Assembly (NCBI RefSeq): GCF_964204865.1
Contig: NC_135261.1
Coordinates: 10,974,001-11,038,000, forward strand
Source of the DNA: Styela clava
Lineage: Eukaryota; Chordata; Ascidiacea; Stolidobranchia; Styelidae
DNA: 64,000 bases
Direction: 5' to 3'
A model generated the notes under the pieces. The model ran no database searches. It was not told where the DNA came from and was given only the letters and a program-made list of their open reading frames with translations. The position numbers and the translations under genes are program-made. Shown piece by piece: positions 50,601-63,200 of the stretch. How positions within the stretch are numbered: position 1 is the first letter of the stretch; the number at the start of each line of letters is the position of its first letter.

Positions 50601-53150
50601 ATTATGCATCAGATTTGCATGTTGTCAACCTCGATCAAGACGGAAGATACTTCGTTTTCAACGAAGATGGCGTTGTTCTTGCCAAATATCACCAGGCACT
50701 TTATACGATAGGTAAAATTATTATTATACTAGTATATATATATGGTTCGTTTGATATATTTCTGTGTATTTACCAACAAACAAAACAACCAAAAATACTC
50801 CAACATGCATAACAAATGAGCAAAGGATTCATAGTTTCACTCGTGGCATAACACAGACGTGGCAGGGAAAATTTAAAAGATTTGATTTTCTTATGTCATT
50901 TTACTTTGTCGCAGGTGATTCTTGTACCGAACACGGTTATTCCATGGTCGCAAACATTGAACGTCGAGATGGTGAATCAGGCGAAACTCTTGTCAAATCT
51001 CATAAAGCAGGAGTATCATATACTGACAATGCCATGTCATTGACGCTGTTGACGGCAGTTGCCGATGGTGATCGCATTTCGCTAGATTTAATATCTCCCG
51101 CTAGATGCCAGGTGAGAGCAAAAAATTCCCAAGCAATCGATAGTGATCTGTTTATCAATCACAACCGCGTACTGTTGCTTCCGTGATTGTTCTTTATTCA
51201 AGAAAGTTATCTTATCCGATAGCAAGTAACCTCAAAACATGACAAAATTTGTACTTGCATGCCTAGCTAGTTCAGTTCATCAACGGCAAATGTATACAGT
51301 GGTTGGATTCAGCCGGTTTGCACCGGTTCTATAGAACCGTCTCACGGAATTTTATGAAATCAGCGAACCGGTTAACATCACTGGTTACTGCTGTATTGTC
51401 AATGGATATTTGCATCTTATCCAAGACATCAAATTTTGAGAACAGGCTGAAAAATATGACTTTTGTGATGGAACCGGTTGACGGAAAATTTGAATCCCAC
51501 CACTGAATGTATATATATTCTGTGTTGCCGTATGAAAACGCTTCAAAGGTTTTGCATGGAGGTACTCGTGTTTTTTACCATTTAAAACTGTTTCATTTTC
51601 GTTAAATATCGCCACTTTTATTGATTTTCCTAACTATATTTGGGATACCCGGACTGGGGGAATCGAATCTCAGTTTATTTATTAGTAACAACAGCATATT
51701 TTGTTGACACTGTACCAAAAACCCGATTCTTTTAATATTTAAAAACCAACGTAATATTATCATTACAATTCATCTAGTTAAAATATTCTGTGTTTGAATC
51801 AGGTGCGCCATATGAGTGACCTCAACTTAGGGGTCGTCAACCTGCTATGGATACCTCGGCACTCGAGTGCAAGTTTGATCGCTCGACTCGATCATAGAGA
51901 TGAAATACAGGGAAGTGTAAAATCCAAAGCTTTAAAATTTGTGGAAACGCAAAACACGAATCCTGCAAAGTTAAATCTAGTTGCAACATCATATTTCGAA
52001 TTCAAGGTATAATTTGCTATGTTGTAAATTTGCTCCATACTGTATATTCGAAAACTAACCAATATGTATATATATAGAGAGAGATTGTAGTCTGTTGAAA
52101 CCATTGTTTAGAACTGATTTGAAACATTAGGAGTTGGGATGTTTCCCTTAAGTAAAAATTGCAGTGAAGCAGAGCAGCGGCGACCGTAGCGGCCGGCTAC
52201 TCTGGGGTGTAGTGTGTAGCTTAACCCAAATTATAACAGTAGGCTACATCTGATTAAAATCAACTCGAAGACACTTTTTAGTGTACTCTCAAAGGAGGTG
52301 AATCAAGAAGGCGTACGCCGGAACGTAGTATGTGTGCCACTGTACCAGGTTAAGGTTAGGCCATAATATCAGGTACAAATACTACGGGAGTCACTTGCCT
52401 AGTCCCCGAACTCGTAATAGAACTAAAATAAGGAAAATTGGAATGAAATTATGGCCTAAGCCTAACCTGGTACACATACTTTGCGAGTACTTGTTTTAGA
52501 AACTACACCACACTTATTCCATACAAAATCCGATATAGAAATTTGATTATATATCCGTTTTATGTATTTTGTATACGTGTACTGCATTTAAAATTATTTG
52601 TAGTACATATATTGTTTTTATTTTATTCTTAGGAAGCCGGTCGTGTTTATATAAACTACGTTACAAGAACAATACACTCGTGTGATTATCTAAAAGTATC
52701 GGTGCATTATATCGGTAACAGTTCTCCGTCGCTAAAACCCGTGGAAATTGTACATCAGGTATTTCGCTTTTATTCTTATCTTCATGGTTTGTCTTAGTAA
52801 GTGACTGTGCAAACAACACACAAACAATGGAATTAAAACAAATTTGAAAGTGCTATTATGCCTTGAAGATCCAATCAATATTTGTTGTAGAATGCAAGTC
52901 CTACGTACTTTAACTAAGGAGCAAGGATATACCTATATATAAACAGCAATTGCTATAAGATATTAACCGACTCTTTTTATAGGTTTTGGGAGATACTGCA
53001 GGTCATTGGGACGGTATTTCACTAGGTGGTTCACATACTGTTGAGGCGGGTTCTCGTTGTTACGTCACAATGACTTGCGTGCGAGGAAGAATCGATGATA
53101 TGTCCTACGGTGAATGGAGCACTCTATCAATATTATGGCTACCCCTTTAA
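41638..53150 (+). CDS. Secreted TNFR/EGF/triple C1q-like mosaic protein
   Basis: Eighteen exons join to 925 residues: 41638-41869, 44342-44493, 44567-44697, 45927-46092, 46182-46350, 46771-46800, 46978-47049, 47541-47726, 47953-48082, 48263-48375, 48744-48922, 49773-49982, 50118-50318, 50600-50711, 50915-51111, 51803-52006, 52633-52758, 52983-53150. Signal peptide (about 1-29), furin-like site RAKR near residue 49, coiled coil (about 85-165), acidic linker, TNFR-type CRD (about 305-345, CYPCTECSQGY), calcium-type EGF (DINEC...CVNTPGGYLC, about 346-379), second TNFR-type module (CEQCSTCTTL), then three jelly-roll-like repeats (about 440-640, 640-780, 780-925). Each repeat has a central SC, a later V-x-x-G-D/Q/S turn, and the first two end in (V)LW(L/I), the third in ILWL. 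Predicted extracellular, possibly a trimer. No transmembrane segment seen. The 30-base exon 6 is the least certain. Confidence 0.8.
43637..44178. mobile_element. hAT element in intron 1 of the mosaic gene
   Basis: Perfect 8-bp target duplications ATCTAGAA (43629-43636 and 44179-44186). Termini CAACGGTGCACAACC on the left (two bases changed) and CAGGGGTGCACAACC from the right, the same family ends as the MITE at 33150-33470. GCGGCC-rich subterminal sequence and AT-rich centre; no transposase. Confidence 0.9.
45112..45350. mobile_element. Truncated hAT-like fragment
   Basis: Begins CAGGGCTACTCATCTGGCGG followed by ACCGCGGTCCG, a terminus typical of hAT elements with GC-rich ends. No matching right terminus or target duplication was found, so the extent is approximate. 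Intron 3 of the mosaic gene. Confidence 0.45.
51297..51505. mobile_element. 209-bp hAT MITE in the mosaic gene
   Basis: Perfect 8-bp target duplications AATGTATA (51289-51296 and 51506-51513). Termini CAGTGGTTGGATTC and, from the right, CAGTGGTGGGATTC; subterminal GAACCGGTT motifs. No coding capacity. Lies in intron 15 of the mosaic gene. Confidence 0.92.
52327..52480. mobile_element. Small foldback element in intron 16
   Basis: Imperfect inverted arms: AGTATGTG...TACCAGGTTAAGGTTAGG from 52327 and AGTATGTGTACCAGGTTAGG as the reverse complement from 52480, both continuing to GGCCATAAT. The left arm has about eight extra bases. The transcript could form a hairpin. Probably a MITE; no target duplication identified. 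Confidence 0.65.
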
Positions 53151-54457
53151 AAAGATATGCAATACCCGAAAAAAATTTAGTTGAAAGGCTCAATGTCTAT
53201 GTGAATATATGATTGCCAGGAGGATTGATGCTTAAGATAAAAGCATGAAGATGTACACAAGTTTAATTTTCAGCATATTTCTTATTTACAGTTCCCGTGA
53301 ATTACTGTTTTTCTCGTCGTGTTTTATTTTGAATTTTTCCTTGTTATCTTTGCTGTTTCTTAAAGAATATTTTAAAACTTTCACCTGTGTATGAAGCCTG
53401 TGGTCGGCGACGTTGCATAGTATATATCGAGCATATTGTCCAATCCAACGCATAGTTGTGCGTCGTTTATAGTTAAGAGTTGAAAAGGCAGGATGCAACT
53501 AAGAAGAAGCAATTTATGTACGCACAGTTCAGTTAATTCGTGTCCTGTGAACACCTCCACATAATACAATTACTACTCGTGTCTGAGTTTATTTCGCAGT
53601 TTACTTCTGTTATAACAAAAGGGTTTTGATAGTTACTGAAGAGAGGAGAGCGACGTGGTCAGGGCTGAAGCAAAAGATGAATAAACTTGATATTTGCCCA
53701 ACCCAACAGAAGAATGTAATAACATGTTAAAGTTGGTGCAATCGTTGAAAAGGAGGAATGAGTGAGTAGATTATATATGATAGGCATACATCCTTTATTG
53801 ATCTTCTTGTTGCGCAACTGGGTACGGAATATATGAATAATGAGGTAATAACTAGCAACTACGACAGAACTTGAAGAGGGGTTTGGTAATCAGCAAGACT
53901 CTAGCAAAAAGGTCTACTGTAATTATTTGAATTATTAAAAAACACGCCTTGGCCAAACAATCGATTATAAACTTGAGTTGCTGAGTTTGTTTTGGAAACT
54001 TCGAATTTGTTGTCATCGTATTAAATTGGTTTACAGGAGTTACAACTGCAAATAATCAATAGAATATTTAGGTTTAATATACTTAGACAAAATCATAATC
54101 TTTTCCGGTTGCTTGTGAAATCAGTGCAGGGAGTGTTGTCCTATCTTAAGTTCTTCTATTTGTAAGTCGCAAATTGTCAACAATTAATACAATTTCAAAA
54201 CACCCGTCTTCAAATCAAAGCAATGTTCAATAACTTTAACAAATTGCCATAATAGTACGATGTTTATATTTCTTGACTAACATAAACACAGTGTTTTGTC
54301 ATAAATAGTCAAAGTGTAAGGCAAGATACTGGTATAGAAAAAGGCACTGTACATATAGAAAAAATTTAGAAAATTTGGTCAACTATTATTCATATGGCAT
54401 AAATGAAAACTTCGCTTATCTATTATGGAAAAGCATGTGACAAGACAAATTAACTAA
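53151..54457. other. Convergent intergenic spacer
   Basis: Lies between the stop codons of the plus-strand mosaic gene and the minus-strand glycosyltransferase-like gene. Candidate poly(A) signals are AATAAA at 53680-53685 (plus) and TTTATT at 53794-53799 (minus); if both are used the two 3' UTRs nearly abut. No coding exon seen. Confidence 0.4.
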
Positions 54458-57400
54458 CTAATCTAATTCACACACAGAGGGATATTTTGGTTTATGACAA
54501 GATAAATAAGAATGCTTTACTCTTTTTCCGTCACAATGACTATCGCTAATGAAAAAATTGTTTTGCTCTGGACCTCCTCCTCTTTCGGCAGCAGTACGAC
54601 CGAACAAGCTACCGTGGGTCAAAAATTTTGCATCACACATTCCAATAATAAAAAACTCAGCTACAGTTTTTCGTAACTTAGTGCGAACGCGTTTTAATTT
54701 TGATTCTTCTGACGTCATATGCATCACGTGAATAGCAGAGTCTTCAAGCGTGACTATTTCAATATTAATTTTTTCCTGTTCTTTTTTTAAGGCACCAATA
54801 GCGTTCTGTTTCGCGTCAGTGTTGTCTGACGTCACAAAGACAACAAATTTGATTTCTTTGCCATCGTTGGGAGCTTCCCGCGAAATTTTACGCGCATAAT
54901 TCAAAAAACACGTGATAAAGTTTTTCTCGTCTCCAATGGATAAAAACTGATTATATTCTCCTATTCCTGTTCGCATAACAATTGCAACCTTATGTATATT
55001 TTGGTTTTTATCTTGGTTTTTGAATGGCCCTTCTGTAATTGTATCCATAACTTCTTGAACTTTTGTAGATGGCTTCATAAAATATTCTGTAACCGCGTTA
55101 TAATCTGTGTACTAAAAAAAATATAAAAACTTTTTTACTCGAAATTTTGATGCAAACGGAAAATTAGTCATTAGTTAATGTCCTACTACCTGTTGTGTGA
55201 TTTAGCAATGGTCGTTGAATGTGGAATTTAAAATAAACAATATTGCAAACGGTGTTTCAAAATAGGATGTAAACGGGAATACTGTTTTCCCCTCAAAATT
55301 TTAGGGATTTGAACTCACATTACCTGAGATTTTTAGCCTTAAATCTATATCGCACAATGGCTATATTGTTTGGAAACGTGTATCCGTATTTAGACCATTT
55401 AAAATAACTAATTCCGCGCAGTCATCAATAGATAAGAAACATTTCCTGTTATTGTGAAAGATGTATCACGCCTTGAGGCGCTCGTTTTACGATTTTAATT
55501 TTAACAATGTCAATTATAATATCGACTCATTAGAGGCAATATATAAAAAAAACAAGCATATTGCTAAAAATTAGAAAAATATTACTAACATAATCTTGTT
55601 TATCAGCTTCTTTAACTAATGGATGTTCATGCGTGATGTGGCCATACATAAAAGATGCCTCGTCGTTCTGATCTGGGCATAAAACTGGGTCTTCGGTAGA
55701 TCCGATCTTGAGTTTCAAAGCCTTCTGATAATCGTAGAAAAACGGGAGTTCTGAAAATGTCACTGTCCAGGGAAAGGGTTGCCAGTTTATGAAGAACAAC
55801 CTGTACAGCAAATCAAAAAATAATATTGTTGTTATCCATGGCAGTTTAAATGCTCCAGGACATGGGTTCCAAAACTTTTTGTTCGTGCGCGCCAATTTAT
55901 TAGGGAAAAAACTTAAAGCGCACTTGGGCGAGAAAATGTGCAGCCGTTAAACAACACTCAATTTTGTAATCGTCAATGTGTAATTTTTGCCATTAAAGTT
56001 TGAAAACATGTAGGCCTAATAAAATGAAAGCAATGTCAACTCTTCTTCCTCATCTCTGCCTGATTTTCCTTTGAAATACTAAAAAATGTTCGCTAAACTC
56101 AGTTCACCAGATATATAAACTGCAGCCGTCGAGATGGCAGAAGGTAGTGACTACCTTAATTGTTACGTAACAATAGAGACAGACACTACGTAACAGAAAG
56201 TAACCAACATAGAAAGTTGAATTATGTATGTCTGGGGAAGTCTGACCTTGGTCAGACGAGACGTTACAGTAATAAATTTGTGTTAGAGTGCAATAGCGAA
56301 ACTATTGAATCACTTAGAGTGTAAAATATTCAATTATATATAAGTTATAAATAACACAATTCTGTTAATTTTCGGGGCGCACTTAGCAAATCGCTGCGGC
56401 ACCCCCTATGGGAACCGCTGCTATCGGAATTAATGAATATATTCCATACTATCCTGTTATTGTCTCGTCACTAATTTGGTAGAGTGTTTTATTACATTCT
56501 TCCCATCTTAGGCTAAGTTACGTATCAAGTTATCGTCCCAGTATCGAGATAACTTGCCACCTAATCAAACATGATATGAACGTAGTCGAAGAAACAGACC
56601 AGAAAATAATTAGTGGGACATACCAAGATAGTACCATATATATTTCCAAATTTTAATTATAGCAAAAAAAAAAATGATTGAGCCAATTCATACCAGCAAA
56701 CGGGATATCCGGGAGTATTAAAACAGGAATCAAACTGAATAGCGCACGACTGCGAAAAGGAAACGCTATAATCAGCAAATGGAATAACGAAAGAATCATA
56801 TGCTCGATAATATCCCATGGTAGGTTTTGATTTTGTAAGAATTCGTAAGCTTAAGTAGGAATATTCTTTGGCATATTTTAAAAAGAATTCGTGCAACCCA
56901 CACACGCATAATGCACGCATGTGTGATTTCCGAATTTAAAAAGCGTTATGAGTAAAAGATTGAATGTTATGGCGTTACATATATGTATGAAAATGATATA
57001 TATCTTTACATTCACTATCACAGATTCCACAGAAGCGTTGTCGATATATGGCCCATTGAATGAAAATGAAGACTCAGACAACTCAAACATGAAATTCTAT
57101 ACTTTTTGATTTTATACAAGTTTTGCTAAAAGCATTTGGGCAATCAGGAAGATTTTGCCAGCTTTGGGCTAGTTGAGCTCAATTAGATATTTAAATCCCT
57201 TTCACAATTTTGTACAAGAGTATTACCAACAGTCGCGGGAGCACCGGTGTAGATATGGAAGCAATACTTTATACAAGGACGTAGTATCAAGTCGTACATG
57301 TGAAGTACGCCCTTTCGACAATGAACTTTAATTGAATCTTTCTTAGCCACTCTTCTATGCGATCCGACACCTTATGGTATAAAAAGGTTCCAATTCAGAC

Positions 57401-60400
57401 GGCAGTCTAAGTTCATACTCGATCAATTAAATGCACTATGGGTTGCAAATTTCAGAAGTGAGTAAGTTCTTGAATAATTCAAATAAAATTTAGCGGAACG
57501 TTTTATTTATTAAAATTAGAAGAATCGAATTTCAAGAATTTGATAATCTGAATCACGTATTTATTACTAAAAATGACAAATATGCAAGTGAAAATTCCGC
57601 GTATATCATGATTTTGCTGCGCGAAACAGTAAAATGTCAAACCATCCATATAACTCTGAGCATGCGTCAAAATATAGGATTATAAATTTTGCCAGGACCA
57701 GATTTCAGAAATAGAATAGTTATTGTTTTAATGTCCAAATTCGAATCTAAAACTCTTTAATTATCAGAATAAGTAGAAAACCATTAGAAATTGAAAAAAG
57801 TTGTTCAGATTTCAAGCGAAAATCGTGATTACAAAACACGGTTAATCGTGTTATGGTACTTTCGCACAAAACATGTTTTAAATTCACTTTCAATGATTAT
57901 AATAAGGTATACTTCATTGGGCTGGGCAATAGAGCGATCGCGAATAAAAAGAAAGCCATATGAACGGCACAAGCTTGGCATAGATAACTTTATGAAACTA
58001 AGGTCAGACCCTTTTATCACGCTGGCTAGACGATATGTAAACAGAAACAGCGCCAATTAACATTCCGAAACAGTGATTTTGGCAAGTGGATTCGGATGCA
58101 ACATGTCGAACGTACTTAACGTTGAACATCAGAGCCAAAACAAAGATATGCAACGGCGAATACGTCCTATCTAGCATATTCAACAAGATTTTGAATTTGA
58201 AGATTTTGAAGCCTTGTCCACTCTGAAGTTTGTATTTTTATGTCGACAGAATCACATACAAAATGTGATTATAGAATACGGATCATATATGTTTCATGTG
58301 TGAAAAAGTATGAAATTGGAAAGTCGACTTTTTAACGCGGAAAACTAACCTATAAGCACAGTAGTTCGAGGATGGCCAATACCAAATAATTAATTATATC
58401 GAACACATTCTGAAATATTATTTTTGAAATATGATATATATTCTAAAATAGGGATATTGGTCAATTTCAACGAAAACTTTCACACAAACTAATTTGTGAA
58501 AATTGAATCTGGCATTGTGCAGAATGTACAAAGTTATCATCAGTTCGATTATTGATCTCTTTTTCACAGTGTCAGAAGTTCAAGTAGGTTTATTTTCGAT
58601 TTTTGTCTGACCGCCAAATGTTCAATATTTACAATGATAAATTCTGAAATTGAGATATTTTAAAGCATTTCCGCATCAAGAATTTTGTATTGAATATAAA
58701 CAATATTTATATATTCGAATCAGTTTTGACATCCCCGGACGAAAGGTATTAAAAAACAAATCTCCATTACTTCACTTTGAGTGATTTACGAAAATTTGGA
58801 TAATATAATATGGCGGGCAAACCTAAATTTAGTTAAACGGCACATTTAAAAATCAGGAAACCCAACAGGAAATCTAAATGTCATAATGTCCATAATTTCC
58901 CTCGTAATTAAAAGTATAAAAAGTACCAGAAATACTAATATTAACAAAGTTTTCCACAATTATACTATTAAACAGAACAATCGCTATTAACAGCGTTAGT
59001 TGAATCACTCTCAAAATTACGATTATATAAACTATTCAAGAAAAAAGTTAACACATATATTAACGACCACTAAGAAATATCATGTATAACTATCACGATT
59101 TCAATTGATTTATCACACGTGACTAATGGACATATTTATGAATTACAAAGTTCACTACACGTACATACACACAGCGAAGCACGCACGAATGAGAATATAC
59201 AGCGAGTTAACTCTGTTTTAGGGATAATATAGTTGTCAAGAGCTTCATCGAAAGGATTTCGGGATTGTAGTGGATTTATGGCCTCTTCTATGAAGGGCTT
59301 TCCGGTTATCATATCATTTTGCGTGTAAATCTTATGAACGAACACCAGATTTGAAGCATGGTTATTGAGATACTAAATTTGATAACAAGTTTTGGGTAAT
59401 GGTAGACATAAACTTTAAATTGGAGATATGCGGTTGGAGTAAGTATTGAACGTCAGATTCATGACATAATTGGTTGTTCGCAAATGAATTGTCCTCGCAA
59501 ACCACATCCACACATATTAAAATGGACCTGATGAGTTTTCCATGGTCCTTCACATATTTATACCTCAGAAGGGAACAGGGTTCGACAATGGATTGAACAT
59601 ATCAACGTAGCGTCGTGCGGCGATTGGCATCATAAATCCATCCCATATAACAAGCATTTATGTATCACAATTTTTACAACCTTCTTTGACAGTAATAATA
59701 ACTGAGATTCCGCAAGAACGCTTTCGAAATACTTCCGGCGCTTGCTACGTTGTAACGTACATAACTAAGTAATGCAATACAATAAAGGCAGTTTTTGTCA
59801 TGCTAATGCAAAAAGTGATTAAAGAAATATTTTTGCGTCCCGTTGGGCAGATATTGTAGGAATCGCTATTGGTTTGTGATATGAAAGAAACCTCATCTCA
59901 TCTCTCAGTCTTGGTCCATGCCCAGCATATATTTGATAAATCAATTGCATGTTCCACCCATGTATTATTACTTGGGAGAAAATTGAAAAATTACCAAAAT
60001 ATCATGTACCTGCTTGTTCGCATTGCGTACATATACGCTGACGTCAATGCGCCAATACTGTCCCCAAGTCCCGCATTGGGCGTGAATACTAATATTTTTC
60101 TTTCGGAGCATTGTATCTCTTCATTTTTAAGAGCTCGTTCGTGCCATGCAGCATACTTTCCAGCAAGACTGTAAAAATAAATATCAGTTAGGGTTCAGGT
60201 ACGTTGCACTTACACCGTCACGCTTTAATAAAACTAAGCAAACAAAACTCTATTCAATCGTATATTATTACAATACTATATCACGAGGCCGATCAATGGC
60301 ATTGCAATGACCAGTTATATTGTTTTTATCACTGAGACTTCGGTATTTGCGTATCAATGTTGCGTGCAAACGAATATACTTCGCACTTTGTGCCAATGCT

Positions 60401-63200
60401 GATGGACAAAATAAAACTAATTTTATTATTGGTCATAATTATATTCGACAGGTGATTGTCGATATTTCATGAAGTGATCAAAATTTCGATTTTTACATAA
60501 TCCGAAAATCTGAATGTTTCATTTTTTGATTTAAACAATTACTAAATATGATAAATTCAGAATTCCGTTGCAACTGTTGAATACCCCAAATATAACTGAT
60601 TATTAGGTGATCTCATTATATAAATACTAATAAGACCACTAAAGAATCGAGTGATTCACAGCATTTATTACCATTGGCTGGTCTGCTCCGCCGCTGTAGA
60701 CAAGTTCGGCACAGCACGATTTTTTTTTGTTTGGGAAAATTACACTATATATCTATTATATGCAAACATGTAAAATTGATTGTGCTGGGGTCGTCGTAAA
60801 TTACTCGGCAGCAAAACTTTACACGTATTCTGCAAGAATATAAAGTATAAACAGAATTCCGCATATACATTTACATATATATATGCGGTGACATGAAACA
60901 TTAATCTATAAAGTGTACACGAACTTCAAAAACATAAATTATGCTTTAATTTCTCAAAAGTTGAAATATCATGTAATTCTAATTGTCAATTAAAACACAT
61001 TTTTAGAAAAATTTGAAGAGATCTATCAGTTCTATGTAGTACTTATACGCTATCAAGTAAAATTTAAAAGACCGTATTAAACTATTCAAAATGTATATAA
61101 AGCAAATAAAGTACAACGCGAAATTTTAGAATACCCGACCAAAAGGGTTTGAACATCTCAAGTAATAATCCACTTCTGTTTGCACGGTAGCTAATGATAT
61201 ATTGAAAGATATGGTGATTTCAATTTTGCGTCATGAAAATATCCACATAGTTAACTACATTCAGTCACGTTAATGGTTAAGGAAATTAGTTGTGAAAATG
61301 TAAATAGGAATAAAAAATGGAAAATCGGAGAAACATAAAATTGATGCTTAAAATAGATACAACATGCTATAAAGTACGTACAGCATAATACTATGTTTAT
61401 TAGGAATTGTTATCTTCAAATAAAAGACCAATGCTCAAATACATGGAGATGAAGAGCATCACAAAGTGCTGTACTACAATAGTATGGGTATTTAATCATC
61501 CACAATACAGGTACGGTACGTAACGATCCTGACTTCGACTGACCACCAAATAGCGAAGATCGCGAACGCGGAACCGCTACAATGTCCGCAGTTTTTAATT
61601 TTGATGATTTCATTATACACAGAAAACGGATACCAAAGAGCCCACTAAAATTTTTCAAATACAAACGAAAGTAAAAGCCTTCTAGCGACAATAACAAGCT
61701 TTGACCAACGAAATTTCGAAGCAATCGGAGTAATTTAAGAAAACGTAATTTTTTTTTTGAGTTTGCGGGATTGAGCTAGCCAGAACATAGAAATTTAAAA
61801 CACGTAAAAGATGACAGGCTATATTTGATTTTGTGCTGCCAAAGCAGTTGGATCTTCTTCAGGTCTTCAATAAATATTCGATTCCCGGTTCGAGCAAGGC
61901 TGAGTTGAAAATGTTATTCAAAATCTCATTCTAAGTATTTAATCTCAAAAATTATATCGCATTGGCCATATAACAATAGCAAACACGAGTTATTTCAGAT
62001 TTTGGAGCTGATTTTTGCAACCGTGCTTGGTCTAGTCTTCGAAAATCGAAAGCTAGTAAACCTACCGTTAACAATTCACATTGTTCCCAATGCGAATTAT
62101 TTTTCAAATCAATTTGTGTTTGTTACTTTACTCGAAAAAAATTGCGACGTAATCATGCGTTTTACAATACAGACACTTCATTTGTCTTGTGGTTACTTTT
62201 AGCAAATAATAATTTACAATTTTATTTCCAGATGAGACAATACCCAGTAAATTGACATTGCGTACGTGGCTGCCGTCAAGTCGGACCAAAATTTGTGGTT
62301 AACGACATTAAAGATATATGTTTGTCATACGATTAAAACGATTGTAAAGTCGTATATTTTAGACAGTCTGATACCTAAGCAAACATTTTGGTACTTTGAA
62401 CACGAAAGTAACAAATTACTATTCATTGTTCATTATTACGAAGAACGAGCCCCAGTTTTGTCTGATGACACAAAGAATTGACATATTAGGAACATCTGTC
62501 TTAGAAAGCGTACTTGCGTAAAAAGATGTACTTGTGTTTGACTATGTGTGCTGTCTTCCGTTAAGTGCCTGTTCTTGAGATAATGTGTATTCTCCGATCA
62601 AAAGGTTTAACCGCAACGCGACGATTTCAAGTTCAATATTAAGGAGAATACGGTTTAATAAAAGTATTGTTGTATTATCGGTGGCATTTGGTATGAATTT
62701 GTGTGTTTAGCGAGCATGATTTGGGAATGAACACAACAGTTCTAGCGCAGGTAACTCAGACCACCCATGACATATCTATCAATTCTGTCATTAGGTGAGT
62801 CACCAGACACCACAAATTGACGTAGAAACGCTATTTCGAACCAAAACAATATCAAAGTAGTGTCAAATCCATGTACCTTGGTCCCTGCAATCTAGATATG
62901 AGCAGTTTTGGCTTTGTCTTTGTTTTTTACCAACAATTACAGTATCTTGAAATACACTTACTTTTCAAAAGATATCCATTTGCCTTGTGTCGATACACGG
63001 AAGGGTTGCCAGCCTCCACCATTCTCTTTGATCTCCAAATTCCTCTCATTACAATTCCCGGTATCGCCGATGCAGCTACCTATAGCTTCCCCAGGATCTG
63101 AGCTGTTCGGAACCCGTTCAATTGCCGATTCATACCGAGCAAATAGCGAACATGCAATGACAAGGTAAAGCAATGTGCAGTAACTGTCACGGTGCGTCAT
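54458..63200 (-). CDS. Fucosyltransferase-like protein, 420 aa
   Basis: Four exons join in frame: 62962-63200, 60010-60168, 55590-55800, 54458-55111. The N-terminus (DSYCTLLYLVIACSLFARYE) is a signal peptide or signal anchor. Residues about 104-132 carry the donor-loop-like motif AGLGDSIGALTSAY ending in TSR, joined across an intron to LFFINWQPFPW. This G-L-G-D/N ... R ... DW order is that of the GT23/GT37/NodZ-type fucosyltransferases. Later come VAIVMRTGIGEY, like the R-T-G motif of that group, and FFIIGMCDAKFLTHGSLFGR, like the C-terminal D...GS.F motif. Function as a GDP-fucose-dependent enzyme in the Golgi is inferred; the acceptor is unknown. The long introns hold phase-compatible open segments (56694-56849; 59372-59563) that I left out because exons 2 and 3 join so well without them. 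Confidence 0.65.
61428..61740 (+). repeat. Dispersed repeat family, copy in an intron
   Basis: Relative of 16648-16830: starts CAATGCTCAAATACATGG and later has AAAAGCCTTCTAGCGACAAT and GCAATCGG. Within intron 1 of the fucosyltransferase-like gene. The 102-codon minus-strand open frame over it is repeat-derived. Confidence 0.55.

Noticed and set aside
56694..56849. Phase-compatible minus-strand segment with FVIPFADYSVSFSQSC in an intron of the fucosyltransferase-like gene
   Set aside because: It could be inserted in frame between exons 2 and 3, but that would break the well-matched motif TSR-LFFINW; kept only as a possible alternative exon.
59136..59563. Two open segments with plausible acceptors in the same intron
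   Set aside because: Their reading frames cannot be joined with good donor sites and they interrupt the conserved motif formed by exons 2 and 3.
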